Source of the DNA: Pigmentiphaga litoralis
GTDB taxonomy: Bacteria > Pseudomonadota > Gammaproteobacteria > Burkholderiales > Burkholderiaceae_B
NCBI RefSeq assembly: GCF_014651835.1
Contig: NZ_BMXQ01000001.1
Span: 3,986,957-4,050,956 of the forward strand
Length of the DNA stretch: 64,000 nt
Direction: 5' to 3'
A program made the translations under genes and the position numbers. The notes beneath the pieces are model-generated. The model did no database searches. It saw only the letters and a program-made list of their open reading frames with translations, and was not told the DNA's origin. Below, in pieces: positions 17,392 to 26,182 of this stretch (its first letter is position 1; every line of letters begins with the position of its first letter).

Positions 17392-18441
17392 ATGACTCAG
17401 CACCCGAACGCCGCGACGGCGATGTCCGAACACGACCTCCTTACCCTGGGTACCCAGGCGTTTCAGGGACTGGGCCTGCCCCAGGCCGATGCCGCAGACG
17501 TAGCCAAGGTGCTGGTGCTTGCCGATCTGTTTGGCCTCAGCACACATGGCTTGAGCCGCATTGAATCCTATGGTGACCGCCTGAAGGTGCGCGGCATCAA
17601 CCCGACTGCGCAGGTCAGTGTGCAAACTGTCGCGTCGGCGGTGCGATTGGTTGACGGTGACAACGGTGTCGGCCCGCTGGTCGGCATGCATGCCTTGCGG
17701 GCGGCAATGGCGGCCGCCAAGGAATGCGGCGTAGGCGTGGCCTTTGCGCGGGGCAGCAACCATTTCGGGCCGATATCGCCGTATTCGTTGATCGCGGCCG
17801 AGGCGGGCTTTGCCAGCATCATCGGCAGCAATGCCACGACGACCATCGCGCCCTGGGGCGGCAGTGATGCGCGCCTGGGCAACAGTCCGATCGGCTTTGG
17901 TGTGCCCAATCCCGGCGGCCAGCCCTTCCTGCTCGACATGGCGATGAGCGTGGTGGCGCGCGCCAAGATCCGCAACGCGCTGAAGCAGGGCGTTGCCATT
18001 CCCGACACGTGGGCGACCGACAAGGACGGCCGAGCAACGACCGATCCGAAAGCCGCGCTGGATGGCTTTCTGTTGCCGGTGGGTGGTCATAAGGGCTATG
18101 GCCTGGCCTTGATGGTCGACCTGTTTGCCGGGGTGCTGTCGAACGCGGCGTACCTGACGCATGTGAAGTCGTGGGTCGATGCCCCCGACGAGCCGCAGAA
18201 TCTGGGGCACTTCTTCATTCTGATCGACACCTCGGTGCTGGGATCGACGGCATGGCTGACGGATCGCATGAACGACTTTGCGTCGATCCTGCATGGCAGC
18301 CCGGCGGTGGATGGCGACAAGCCCGTGATCGTGCCGGGCGAGATCGAATTGCAGAAGCTGGCGCGTCACCGCGCGGAAGGGTTTGTGCCGGATCCGGCGG
18401 TGCTGGCGCAGTTGCGGGAATGTGCGGCGTTGGCGCACTGA
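17392..18441 (+). CDS. Malate/L-lactate dehydrogenase-family (Ldh/YlbC type) oxidoreductase
   Basis: The 349-residue protein belongs to the NAD(P)-dependent Ldh_2 family, which includes ureidoglycolate, sulfolactate, 2,3-diketogulonate and malate dehydrogenases and is unrelated to classical LDH. The start is ATG 17392 with AGGAA 5 bases upstream; an upstream in-frame region overlaps the Bug gene and is rejected. Typical segments are DLFGLSTHGLSRIESY (catalytic His region), GVGVAFARGSNHFGPISPY, NSPIGFGVPNPG, DMAMSVVARAKI and VGGHKGYGLALMVDLFAG. It is flanked by two Bug receptors, so the substrate is probably an imported 2-hydroxy acid. Specificity cannot be assigned. Confidence 0.88.
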   Translation: MTQHPNAATAMSEHDLLTLGTQAFQGLGLPQADAADVAKVLVLADLFGLSTHGLSRIESYGDRLKVRGINPTAQVSVQTVASAVRLVDGDNGVGPLVGMHALRAAMAAAKECGVGVAFARGSNHFGPISPYSLIAAEAGFASIIGSNATTTIAPWGGSDARLGNSPIGFGVPNPGGQPFLLDMAMSVVARAKIRNALKQGVAIPDTWATDKDGRATTDPKAALDGFLLPVGGHKGYGLALMVDLFAGVLSNAAYLTHVKSWVDAPDEPQNLGHFFILIDTSVLGSTAWLTDRMNDFASILHGSPAVDGDKPVIVPGEIELQKLARHRAEGFVPDPAVLAQLRECAALAH

Positions 18442-18606
18442 TCCGCGCCACTTTACGGGAAGGGCGCTGGGAACGTGGCGTCGAGGGATGGCGGGGCGTA
18501 TCGACCCGCATCCTCGGCCTGCGCTTGCCCCCTTGGCCTGCGCCGACCCCCGTCCACGATGCCGTGCAATCACGTCGGCACGATCCAGACATTATCGGAG
18601 GAAGAC

Positions 18607-19587
18607 ATGAAAACATGCCTGTTGGCAGTTGCTTTGACGGCATTGACCGCAACCAGCGCGACCAGCGTTGCAGCGGATGCATCGCAGTACCCCACCAAGC
18701 CGGTCACGGTAGTCGTGCCTTATGTGGCAGGCGGTGCGGCCGATATCACCGCGCGAGTCGTCGCGCAGAAGCTGTCCGATGCGCTGGGCAAGACCTTCGT
18801 GGTCGAAAACAAGCCGGGCGCCAATGGCCAGATCGGCACGGACCAGGTTGCCAAAGCCAAGCCCGATGGCTATACGCTGTTGATGGATGCCAGCGGTCCG
18901 TTGGTCGTGAATCCGGTGCTATACAAGCAGGTGCCCTACGACCCGGTCAAAGACCTGGCGCCCATCACGCAGCTGACCAGTTATCAGTACGTGCTGGTCG
19001 TGCCGGTCGCATCGCCGATCAAGTCGCTGGATGAGCTGGTTGAAAGCGCCAAGCGCGCGCCGGGAAAGTTGACCTACGGGTCCGCCGGCATCGGGTCGGG
19101 CGGGCACCTGGCGGGTGAGTTGCTGGCGCTGCAGGCCAAGGCGGGCATGACCCATGTGCCCTACAAGGGCAATGCGCAGGCGCTGGCCGACCTTCTGGGC
19201 GGGCAGCTGTCATTCGGCTTCGATACGGTCGTGACGGCCGTGCCGCATATCCGTGGCGGCAAGCTTCGGCCTTTTGCGGTGACGGGTGAGGCGCGGGCCA
19301 GTGCATTGCCGGACGTGCCAACGATGAAGGAACTCGGCTTCAAGAATTTCAAGGTGACGCAGTTCCAGGGGCTGCTGGCGCCGGCCGGAACCGATCCGGC
19401 CATCCTGGAACGCATCCGGACGGCCGCGGTTGCGGCGCTGAAAGATCCGGATGTGATCCGCCGGCTGGCGGACGAGGGCGGCAACGACATCGTGGGCGGC
19501 ACGCGCGCGGAATTTGCGAAGCTGATGCGCGATGAACTGGCGCAGTACCGCACCCTGGTGCGGGATGCAGGCATCAAGGCGGAATGA
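18607..19587 (+). CDS. Second Bug-family solute receptor of the cluster
   Basis: The 326-residue protein starts at ATG 18607 with GGAGGAAG just upstream. The signal peptide (MKTCLLAVALTALTATSATS, cleavage near SVAA) precedes YPTKPVTVVVPYVAGGAAD. It has the same Bug signatures as the first receptor (DGYTLLMDASGPLVVNP, LTYGSAGIGSGGHLAGELL, HVPYKGNAQALADLLGG, LPDVPTMKELGF) but is clearly a different paralog. The 165-bp gap before it is the largest in the cluster and may hold a secondary promoter. Its ATGA stop/start overlap with the next gene indicates coupling to the metallo-hydrolase. Confidence 0.9.
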   Translation: MKTCLLAVALTALTATSATSVAADASQYPTKPVTVVVPYVAGGAADITARVVAQKLSDALGKTFVVENKPGANGQIGTDQVAKAKPDGYTLLMDASGPLVVNPVLYKQVPYDPVKDLAPITQLTSYQYVLVVPVASPIKSLDELVESAKRAPGKLTYGSAGIGSGGHLAGELLALQAKAGMTHVPYKGNAQALADLLGGQLSFGFDTVVTAVPHIRGGKLRPFAVTGEARASALPDVPTMKELGFKNFKVTQFQGLLAPAGTDPAILERIRTAAVAALKDPDVIRRLADEGGNDIVGGTRAEFAKLMRDELAQYRTLVRDAGIKAE

Positions 19588-20414
19588 TCATGCAGACGAT
19601 ATCGACGACAGGCACGACAGCGACGACCCCGTCGCAGATGGACGTCCTGATCCAGGGCTACCCCGGCCGCGCCGTGTTCCACGGCGGCCTGGGATGGAGC
19701 ACGGTCACCCTGTTGCGGACCGAAGGCCGCGTCATCCTGATCGACGTGGGCGCGTTCGGCATACGCAAGCCCTTGCTCAAGCAGTTGCAGGCGCATGGCG
19801 TGGCGCCTGGCGACGTAACCGATGTGGTGCTCACCCATGCGCATTACGACCACGCCGTGAACTTCGTGCTGTTCCCGAACGCCACGGTATGGATCGGAGC
19901 GCGCGAATTGGCATGGGCCGCCGAGCAGCCCCCGGGATTCAACCCCTTGCCGGAGCTGTATGTGCGGGAACTGGTGGCGTCGCCTTCCGTGCGCCAGCTG
20001 CAGGGCGGTGATGTCTTCCTGCCGGGCTTGCAGGCGATCGACGCACCCGGCCACACGCCAGGGCACTTGCTGTTTTATTGGACGAGCGACGCCGGCGATG
20101 TGCTGTTCACCGGCGACGCTGCCAAGAACCGCGCGGAACTGTTGACGCGCGACGTGGCGGACACTGGCGATCGTGCCAGCAGCATTGGCAGCCTGGACAC
20201 GATCTGGCAGTGGTGGCGCCGGCGCAAGGACACGATCCTTGTTCCGGGGCACGACCTGAGCATGCGCCTGGACGACGAAGGCCAGCCGGTGTACCTGGGG
20301 ACGCGACAGGCCGAGATCGCGGCGTGGTTTTCCGAGACGCTGGATACGACGACATCCATCGATTTGTGCTGTGGCCCTCGGCCAGGCTTCTTGACCCCAC
20401 CTGTGGAAAATTGA
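19584..20414 (+). CDS. Metallo-beta-lactamase-fold hydrolase
   Basis: The 276-residue MBL-superfamily protein has the dinuclear zinc motif THAHYDH, followed by APGHTPGHLLFY (third His), the bridging Asp in LFTGDAAKN and a late His in LVPGHDLSM. There is no signal peptide, so it is cytoplasmic. The overall length and spacing resemble the AHL-lactonase/arylsulfatase-like subgroup more than true beta-lactamases. It overlaps the preceding Bug gene by 4 bases. In this context it may open a lactone or thioester of the imported compound; this is inference. Confidence 0.85.
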   Translation: MIMQTISTTGTTATTPSQMDVLIQGYPGRAVFHGGLGWSTVTLLRTEGRVILIDVGAFGIRKPLLKQLQAHGVAPGDVTDVVLTHAHYDHAVNFVLFPNATVWIGARELAWAAEQPPGFNPLPELYVRELVASPSVRQLQGGDVFLPGLQAIDAPGHTPGHLLFYWTSDAGDVLFTGDAAKNRAELLTRDVADTGDRASSIGSLDTIWQWWRRRKDTILVPGHDLSMRLDDEGQPVYLGTRQAEIAAWFSETLDTTTSIDLCCGPRPGFLTPPVEN

Positions 20415-20420
20415 GTTCTT

Positions 20421-21155
20421 ATGTCTATCGATCCTTCTTTGTTGAGTGCGTTTGCACCCACCGGCCGCTTGCGTGTATCGATCAATGTCGGCAATCCGAT
20501 ATTGGCCAACCTGGATCCGGTCAGCGGTGAGCCGTTCGGTGTCTCGGTGGACCTGGCCCGTGAACTTGCCCGTCAGCTGGGCGTCGAGCACGACCTGATG
20601 GTCTTCAAGAGTGCGGGCGAATCGGTCGCGGCGGTGTCCGCCAACACAGCCGACGTCGGCTTTTTTGCGGTCGACCCTTTGCGCGGCGAAGCGATCGCAT
20701 TTACCGAACCCTATGTGCTGATCGAAGGCTGCTACCTGGTGCGCGACGCGTCGCCGTTGACCCGCAATGAAGAGGTCGATGAGGCCGCGCATTCGGTGGT
20801 GGTCGGCAAGGGCAGCGCCTACGACCTGTACCTGACGCGCGCATTGAAGCAAGCGCGCATCGTGCGTGCGCCGACGTCGCCGTCGGTGGTCGACACGTTT
20901 CTGTCGGAAGGCGCCGACGTGGCCGCAGGGGTACGGCAGCAGCTGGAGGGCGATGCGCAACGCGTGGGCGGATTGCGTGTGCTGCCGGGCCGTTTCATGG
21001 AGATCCGGCAGGCCATGGGCGTGCAAAAGTCGCGCGATGCCGCGGCGGCCCGTCACCTGGCCGAGTTTGTCGAGGCGATGAAAGCCAGCGGTTTCGTGGC
21101 GGATGCATTGAAGCGGCATGGCATCGAAGGTGCGGCAGTGGCGCCATTGGCGTAA
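20421..21155 (+). CDS. Type 2 periplasmic-binding-fold protein without signal peptide
   Basis: The 244-residue protein resembles amino-acid ABC-type substrate-binding proteins (PBP2 fold): GRLRVSINVGNPILANLD, GEPFGVSVDLARELARQLGV, ADVGFFAVDPLRGEAIAFTEPY, the hinge-crossing VVVGKGSAYDLYLTRAL, and a second lobe with AAGVRQQL. It begins MSIDPSLLSAFAPTG with no hydrophobic leader or lipobox, and I see no better upstream start because only 6 bases separate it from the hydrolase gene. So it should be cytoplasmic. PBP2-fold enzymes are known (for example cyclohexadienyl dehydratase), so an enzymatic or sensory role is possible. No ABC permease is adjacent. Confidence 0.78.
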   Translation: MSIDPSLLSAFAPTGRLRVSINVGNPILANLDPVSGEPFGVSVDLARELARQLGVEHDLMVFKSAGESVAAVSANTADVGFFAVDPLRGEAIAFTEPYVLIEGCYLVRDASPLTRNEEVDEAAHSVVVGKGSAYDLYLTRALKQARIVRAPTSPSVVDTFLSEGADVAAGVRQQLEGDAQRVGGLRVLPGRFMEIRQAMGVQKSRDAAAARHLAEFVEAMKASGFVADALKRHGIEGAAVAPLA

Positions 21156-21157
21156 AG

Positions 21158-21195
21158 ATCACCGCACCCCCCATCACCGCACCCCCCATCACCGC
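21158..21195. repeat. 15-bp tandem repeat at the end of the chemoreceptor gene
   Basis: Two identical units ATCACCGCACCCCCC (21158-21172, 21173-21187) are followed by a partial third (21188-21195) that overlaps the stop codon of the convergent chemoreceptor gene. It fills the whole 33-bp gap between the two convergent genes. Confidence 0.85.
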
Positions 21196-22802
21196 GTCCT
21201 GAACTGCCCCGACATCTCGTTCAGCTCCCCCGCAAGTCCACTCAGCTGAGTCGCCGTTCGCGCCACCACGGATGACGACTGGCTGTTCTCTTCGGACTGC
21301 ATGGCGATGTGCTCGACGGTCTTGGCGATGTCTTCGCTGGCCATGGAGTTTTCGCGGATGGCGTCGCTGATGTTGTGGACCATGGTGATGACGCTGCGGG
21401 TGGCGGTTTCGATGTCGTTGATGGCCTTGGCGCCGTCGGTGGCGAGCTGTTCGCCTTGCGCGACCTGCGCGACGGTGGCCGCCATCAGGGCGATCACGCT
21501 TTCGACGTTGGCCTGGATGTTCCGGATCTTGGTGGAGATGTCCTGCGTCGATTGGGCGGTGCGCTCGGCCAGCATGCGGACTTCATCGGCAACGACTGCG
21601 AAGCCGCGGCCTTCGTCGCCGGCGCGTGCCGCTTCAATGGCGGCGTTGAGCGCAAGCAGGTTGGTCTGGTCGGCGATCGATTTGATCAGGTCGACGATGG
21701 ACCGGATTTCTTCGGACTGATCGCCCAGTTCCGTGACCTTGGCCGCCGCGTTGGTGACGCTGCCGGTCAGCAGGGTCATGCTTTCCGACAGGCGCAGGAC
21801 CTGGGCGCTGCCCGTGGCGGCGATGGTGCCGGTCTGCTGCGTGGATGTGGCGGCGGAGGCTGCGTTATGGGACAGCTCGGTAATGCTGGTGGTCATTTCT
21901 TCGATCGCGGCAGCCATGCTGGATGCCGATTCGCTGCCGCGGCCCGCGCCGGCGGCAACGTCATTCGAGGCGGTAGCCAGTTCGCTGGCAAAGCTGACGA
22001 GTTGCGTCGCATTGAGCTTCAGGCGGTCAATGACCGCGTTCAATTCCACCCGCATCTTTTCCATGTGGGCGAGCAGACTGCCGGGATGCGCCGAAGGAAT
22101 GTGCTGCGCCAGATTGCCGCTGGCGATCATCGCCACACTGCGCGCGGCGTCTTGCGGGTCGCCGCCGATGGTGCGCTGGGTCGACCGCAAGATCCACACT
22201 GTCAGCAGCACTGCAAACACGATCGATGCCAGCAGGCTTGCGAGCGCCAGGATCTGCGCCTGGTTGACGGTCGCGTGGGCGGCGTCGCGGCTGGCCTGGA
22301 ATCGCGCCGCCTGGAATTCGCTCAGCGCATCGAAGGCCGCGCGGTAGGCTTTGACGCTGTCGCCCAGTTGCCTGTCGATGGATGCCATCAGGGTGTCGCG
22401 ATCGGCGCTTCGCGCGCCGCGCAGCAGCGCGTTTTCGCGCTCCCGGTAGACCTTGCGCGCCGTGCTGGCGGCTTCCAGCAGCACCTTGCCCTCTTCGGTC
22501 GTGACGGTCCGCTGCAACGCCGCCAGAGTGAGGTCGTTCTGGCGGGTGCCGGCTTCGCGCAGGTCGTCGAGCGCACGGATGTCGTTGGCATCGTCGATGA
22601 ACAGCGTCTTGATGCCGCGTTCGCGGATCAGGTCCATCTGGTCGGGCAGTTTCAGGGCGAGCTGGGTATTGGTTGCAGCCTCGTCCATGTCGATGGTTCG
22701 CGCTTCGATCGACGCGACGCTCCAGTAGGTGAGCAGGCCGGTGGCCAGGACCATCAATGCCATGCCGCCGAACGCGGCACAGAGTTGGTGTTTGAGTTTC
22801 AT
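21189..22802 (-). CDS. Methyl-accepting chemotaxis protein
   Basis: The 537-residue transmembrane chemoreceptor starts at ATG 22802 ([20 protein letters not shown]); the frame runs upstream but lacks a membrane start. TM1 spans about residues 8-28, then a four-helix-bundle-like periplasmic sensor of about 160 residues, TM2 near 190-212 ([20 protein letters not shown]), a HAMP region, and the cytoplasmic signalling hairpin with [20 protein letters not shown] and [20 protein letters not shown]. It ends GQFRTR with no CheR-binding NWETF-like pentapeptide. No che genes are nearby, so it is an orphan receptor of unknown ligand; its position next to uptake genes may hint at the same nutrients. Confidence 0.93.
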   Translation of the reverse strand: MKLKHQLCAAFGGMALMVLATGLLTYWSVASIEARTIDMDEAATNTQLALKLPDQMDLIRERGIKTLFIDDANDIRALDDLREAGTRQNDLTLAALQRTVTTEEGKVLLEAASTARKVYRERENALLRGARSADRDTLMASIDRQLGDSVKAYRAAFDALSEFQAARFQASRDAAHATVNQAQILALASLLASIVFAVLLTVWILRSTQRTIGGDPQDAARSVAMIASGNLAQHIPSAHPGSLLAHMEKMRVELNAVIDRLKLNATQLVSFASELATASNDVAAGAGRGSESASSMAAAIEEMTTSITELSHNAASAATSTQQTGTIAATGSAQVLRLSESMTLLTGSVTNAAAKVTELGDQSEEIRSIVDLIKSIADQTNLLALNAAIEAARAGDEGRGFAVVADEVRMLAERTAQSTQDISTKIRNIQANVESVIALMAATVAQVAQGEQLATDGAKAINDIETATRSVITMVHNISDAIRENSMASEDIAKTVEHIAMQSEENSQSSSVVARTATQLSGLAGELNEMSGQFRTR

Positions 22803-23167
22803 GGAAGGAGGCCTTGAGGGTCCGCCGACGGGCGGGGGACGGGACGATGCCTGAGGCAGCGCGGGGCGCGCGCTCTGCAGGGTGTTCCAGCTTGTCGGCC
22901 CCTGGCAGGGGAACGTGAGTAAGGGAAAGCCGAGGGGCCGCCGCATGGCGCTTTGGCCCCTTGCGGGCGCGCGATGGCGTAAACATGAGCCTGTCAGGTC
23001 TTACAGGGGCGCACCGCGACGAGGCGCCGGCGCTATCAAGGGTTCCCCCCGATGGGGCAACTTGATAAGTTAGACTTACTATCTCGATACGGGTGGGGGC
23101 ACGACCGCGGCAACCCCCTCGTTTCATCCAGATCGGCCATCCAGGCCGGCACCTATCGGAGACGTCC
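22803..23167. other. 365-bp divergent region chemoreceptor / monooxygenase
   Basis: No credible gene. The left two thirds are GC-rich. The right part contains a short AT-rich island (23060-23090) with an imperfect palindrome, the likely control site of the monooxygenase-marR operon. Confidence 0.6.
23064..23083. promoter_or_regulatory. Candidate MarR operator upstream of the monooxygenase operon
   Basis: The 20-bp AT-rich sequence GATAAGT-TAG-ACTTAC-TATC is an imperfect palindrome about 85 bases before the monooxygenase start. It stands out in a very GC-rich surrounding, and its size fits MarR-family sites. Binding by the downstream MarR protein is inferred. Confidence 0.4.
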
Positions 23168-24865
23168 ATGATTCCCGCACAGACCGAAGTCGTGATCATC
23201 GGAGGAGGCCCCTGTGGCCTGATGGCGGCCAATGAACTGGGCCGCCGGGGCGTCCGGGTGCTGCTGGTCGACGACAAGCCTGGCACGGCCTTCAATCCCC
23301 AGGCCAACGCCACGCAGGCCCGGACCATGGAACACTACCGGCGCCTGGGGTTTGCCGACGAGGTGCGCCAGCAGGGCCTGTCGCCGGACTTTCCGACCGA
23401 CATTGCCTATTTCACCCGGTACGCGCGGCATGAACTGGCGCGCTTCAAGCTGCCATCGGCGCGCGACGCCACGACGCTGGTGAAGTCGCTCAAGGGCGCA
23501 TGGAGCGCCGCCGAGCTGCCGCACAGGGTGTCGCAGAAATACGTGGAGGCGGTCATGCGGCGCCACGCGGAAGGCCTGGATGGCGTGTCGGTGCATTACG
23601 GTTGGCGCATGGTGGCGCTGCGTGAATTCGACGAAGGTGTCGAAGTCGACCTGGAAGAGACCGCGACGCGCCATCGGCAGACCGTGCGCGCGCGTTACGC
23701 GATTGGCGCCGACGGGCCACGCAGCGTGGTGCGCCAGCACCTGGGCATCCGCTACGGTGGCGAAACGGGCGTGCAGCGGGACTTCATGGGGGGACGGATG
23801 TATGCCATCTACTTCCGTGCGCCGGATTTCTATCGGGTCGTGCCGCATGCCCCGGCCTGGATGAACGTGAGTTTCAATCGCGACCGCCGGGCCTTCATGG
23901 CGGCTGTCGACGGCAAGGGCGAATTCGCCTTCCATACGCAGTTGCACGCGGACGAAGACGAAGCCGGGCTTACCGAGGACGACGCAAAGGCCATGCTGCA
24001 CGCTGCCACGGGCGCCCCGTTCGACGTGACGATCCTGTCGCGCCTGACCTGGACGGCGGGCCATTGCCTGGTGGCCGATGCCTTTTCCACAAGGCGGGTG
24101 TTCCTGGCCGGCGATGCGGCTCACCTGTTCACCCCGACGGGCGGGCTGGGCTACAACACGGCGGTGGAAGATGCGGTGAACCTGTCGTGGAAGCTGGCGG
24201 CGGTATTGCGTCTGCAGGCCCCAGCTGCCTTGCTCGACAGCTATGCCATCGAGCGTCGTCCGCTGGCGCTACGCAATACCGCGTATGCGCGCACGTTTGC
24301 CGATTCGCTGGGACTGTACGCGCCCGCCGCGCAGATCGAGGACGATACGCCCGCCGGAGAGGCCGCCCGCGCCTCTGCCGGTGCCTATCTGTCGGAACAT
24401 GGGCGGCGGGAATTCAACATTCCGGGCATCACCTTTGGTGGGCGGTATGACGGGTCGCCGATCATCGTGTCCGACGGCACCGCGCCGCCGCCCGATGTGC
24501 CGAACGACTACGTGCCCACCGCCAGTCCGGGCGGCCGGCCGCCGCATCTGTGGCTGGACGATGGCCGGTCCTTGTACGACACCTTTGGCTTTGACTGGAC
24601 GGTGCTGCGCCTGACGGAATCGGCGCCCGGTGCCCGGTCGTTCCTGGACGCAGCCGAACGCCGGGGCGTCTCGCTCGACGTGGTCGATGTGGCGCATCCG
24701 GACGCCCGCGATCTGTACGGCGCCGACCTGGCGCTGATCCGGCCGGACCAGATCGTGGCGTGGCGGGGCGATTCGGACGCCGACGCGGCCGGCGTGCTCG
24801 CCCAGGCCCTGGGCGGTGCAGTGTCGCGCAGCCATGCCGCATCCACCCCTGGAGCCGCACGATGA
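23168..24865 (+). CDS. FAD-dependent aromatic monooxygenase (PheA/TfdB/MhpA-like)
   Basis: The 565-residue class A flavoprotein hydroxylase starts at ATG 23168 with CGGAGA upstream. It has the FAD GxGxxG motif VVIIGGGPCGLMAANELG, the DG motif AIGADGPRSVVRQHLGI, and the GD motif FLAGDAAHLFTPTGGLGYN. A C-terminal thioredoxin-like domain, common in phenol-hydroxylase-type members, starts near residue 440. It probably uses NAD(P)H and O2 to hydroxylate a phenolic ring; the substrate is unknown. The last codon overlaps the marR start (ATGA), so enzyme and regulator are translationally coupled. Confidence 0.87.
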   Translation: MIPAQTEVVIIGGGPCGLMAANELGRRGVRVLLVDDKPGTAFNPQANATQARTMEHYRRLGFADEVRQQGLSPDFPTDIAYFTRYARHELARFKLPSARDATTLVKSLKGAWSAAELPHRVSQKYVEAVMRRHAEGLDGVSVHYGWRMVALREFDEGVEVDLEETATRHRQTVRARYAIGADGPRSVVRQHLGIRYGGETGVQRDFMGGRMYAIYFRAPDFYRVVPHAPAWMNVSFNRDRRAFMAAVDGKGEFAFHTQLHADEDEAGLTEDDAKAMLHAATGAPFDVTILSRLTWTAGHCLVADAFSTRRVFLAGDAAHLFTPTGGLGYNTAVEDAVNLSWKLAAVLRLQAPAALLDSYAIERRPLALRNTAYARTFADSLGLYAPAAQIEDDTPAGEAARASAGAYLSEHGRREFNIPGITFGGRYDGSPIIVSDGTAPPPDVPNDYVPTASPGGRPPHLWLDDGRSLYDTFGFDWTVLRLTESAPGARSFLDAAERRGVSLDVVDVAHPDARDLYGADLALIRPDQIVAWRGDSDADAAGVLAQALGGAVSRSHAASTPGAAR

Positions 24866-25320
24866 CCTCGTCGCCCCGATCCGATCAATGGCGTCGACAT
24901 AACGTCGGCCGTCTTCTGAACAACGCGGTTGCCCGCTTCGAAACGCGCATCCTTGCGCTCATGGCCGAAGCCGGCCATCACGAATGCAAGCTGTGCCACA
25001 TTCAGGTGACCCGAAACCTGGATGTGGACGGCACCCGCCTGACGGATCTAGCCGCGCGCGCGGGCATTACCAAGCAGTCCATGGGCGCCCTGGTCGCCGA
25101 ACTCGAAACCATCGGGCTGGTCCAGCGGCATGACGATCCGACCGATGGCCGTGCCCGGATCGTGTCGTTCACGCCGGAAGGCCTGGCATGGCTGACGGCG
25201 TTTCGCGCAGCCGTCGAAGCCGCCGAAGACGAGGTGCGCATGGAACTGGGTGCGACGCGCTACGAGGCCTTCAAGGCCGGCCTGGCCATCTACGCCGGGA
25301 CACCGCTGCGGGGGATTTGA
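24862..25320 (+). CDS. MarR-family transcriptional regulator
   Basis: The 152-residue winged-helix protein starts at ATG 24862, overlapping the monooxygenase stop by 4 bases. The DNA-binding core is TRLTDLAARAGITKQSMGAL followed by ELETIGLVQRHDDPTDGRAR, the characteristic MarR wing with DPTDGR. Flanking helices (MTSSPRSDQWRRHNVGRLLN and the C-terminal helix) form the dimer interface. Two close Cys-containing positions (HECKLCHIQ, residues about 40-46) could make it thiol- or quinone-sensitive. It probably represses its own operon and is relieved by the aromatic substrate; this is inference. Confidence 0.88.
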   Translation: MTSSPRSDQWRRHNVGRLLNNAVARFETRILALMAEAGHHECKLCHIQVTRNLDVDGTRLTDLAARAGITKQSMGALVAELETIGLVQRHDDPTDGRARIVSFTPEGLAWLTAFRAAVEAAEDEVRMELGATRYEAFKAGLAIYAGTPLRGI

Positions 25321-25330
25321 TCCCCATCGT

Positions 25331-26158
25331 TCACACTGCCTTGTCCAGTCGCTTGATCAGCGCCACCGCCCCCGCCGGCGCACGTTCCTTGGCGCCGTTG
25401 ATGAAGAACATCCAGACCTCGCGCTTGCCGGATTTTGCGGGTGTGGCCCCCGGCACCAGCGGCACGTCATCGGGCGCTTCTCCGGCGGCCCACGCACGGG
25501 CTCGGGCCGTCCACTGATCCAGTGCCTTGGGCCCATACCCGGTCTTGAGCCGGCTTTGCGCCTGCATCAGGCGCGCATACACGAAGTCGGCGGTGGGATC
25601 GGCAAATGACGGGAATTCGTCGGAGTCGGCGTACACCGTCGCCACCTTGTGCTTGCGGGCAAGCGCAAGATAATCGGGCGTCATGAAGCTGGGGTGACGC
25701 ACGTCCATCACATGGCGCATCGGTACGCCGGCAACCTGGTCAGGAAGCAGGTCCAGAAAGGCCCCGAAGTCGTCAGGATCGAACACCTTGGTGGCCGCAA
25801 ACTGCCACAGGATGGGGCCGAGCTTGGCGCCCAGTTCGGTCACCCCGCCGTTGACGAAACGGTTCACCGATTCACCTGCCTCCGCCAGCACCCGGCGGTT
25901 GGTCGCGTAGCGCGACGCCTTGACGGAAAACATGAAGCCGTCGGGCGTGTCGTCGCGCCACTTGGCAAAGGTTTCGGGCTTTTGCCCGCTGTAGTAGGTG
26001 CCGTTGATCTCGATCGCGCTGACCTGCCGGCTGGCGTAGTGCAGCTCGTCTTTTTGCGAAAGATCCTCGGGATAGAACGTTTCGCGCCACGGCTCATAGG
26101 TCCATCCGCCGATACCGACGCGGATCGGGGCGGGTGACGACGAACGGGATGCAGCCAT
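25331..26158 (-). CDS. DUF72 (YecE-like) family protein
   Basis: The 275-residue protein belongs to the DUF72 family, a TIM-barrel fold of unknown biochemical function. Characteristic segments are RVGIGGWTYEPWRETFYP, ASRQVSAIEINGTYYS, PDGFMFSVKASRYATNRR, LGPILWQFAATKVFD and MDVRHPSFMTPDY, with the late SGKREVWMFFINGAKERAP. It ends 10 bases from the convergent marR gene and lies 24 bases downstream of the DMT exporter, so it is probably the last gene of the pirin-DMT-DUF72 run. Confidence 0.9.
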   Translation of the reverse strand: MAASRSSSPAPIRVGIGGWTYEPWRETFYPEDLSQKDELHYASRQVSAIEINGTYYSGQKPETFAKWRDDTPDGFMFSVKASRYATNRRVLAEAGESVNRFVNGGVTELGAKLGPILWQFAATKVFDPDDFGAFLDLLPDQVAGVPMRHVMDVRHPSFMTPDYLALARKHKVATVYADSDEFPSFADPTADFVYARLMQAQSRLKTGYGPKALDQWTARARAWAAGEAPDDVPLVPGATPAKSGKREVWMFFINGAKERAPAGAVALIKRLDKAV

Positions 26159-26182
26159 GGCGAGTCCTTGGAATGTGGATGA

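Noticed and set aside
19161..21119. 652-codon minus-strand frame opposite the Bug, MBL and PBP genes
   Set aside because: His/Arg-rich shadow; the opposite strand carries three recognisable families.
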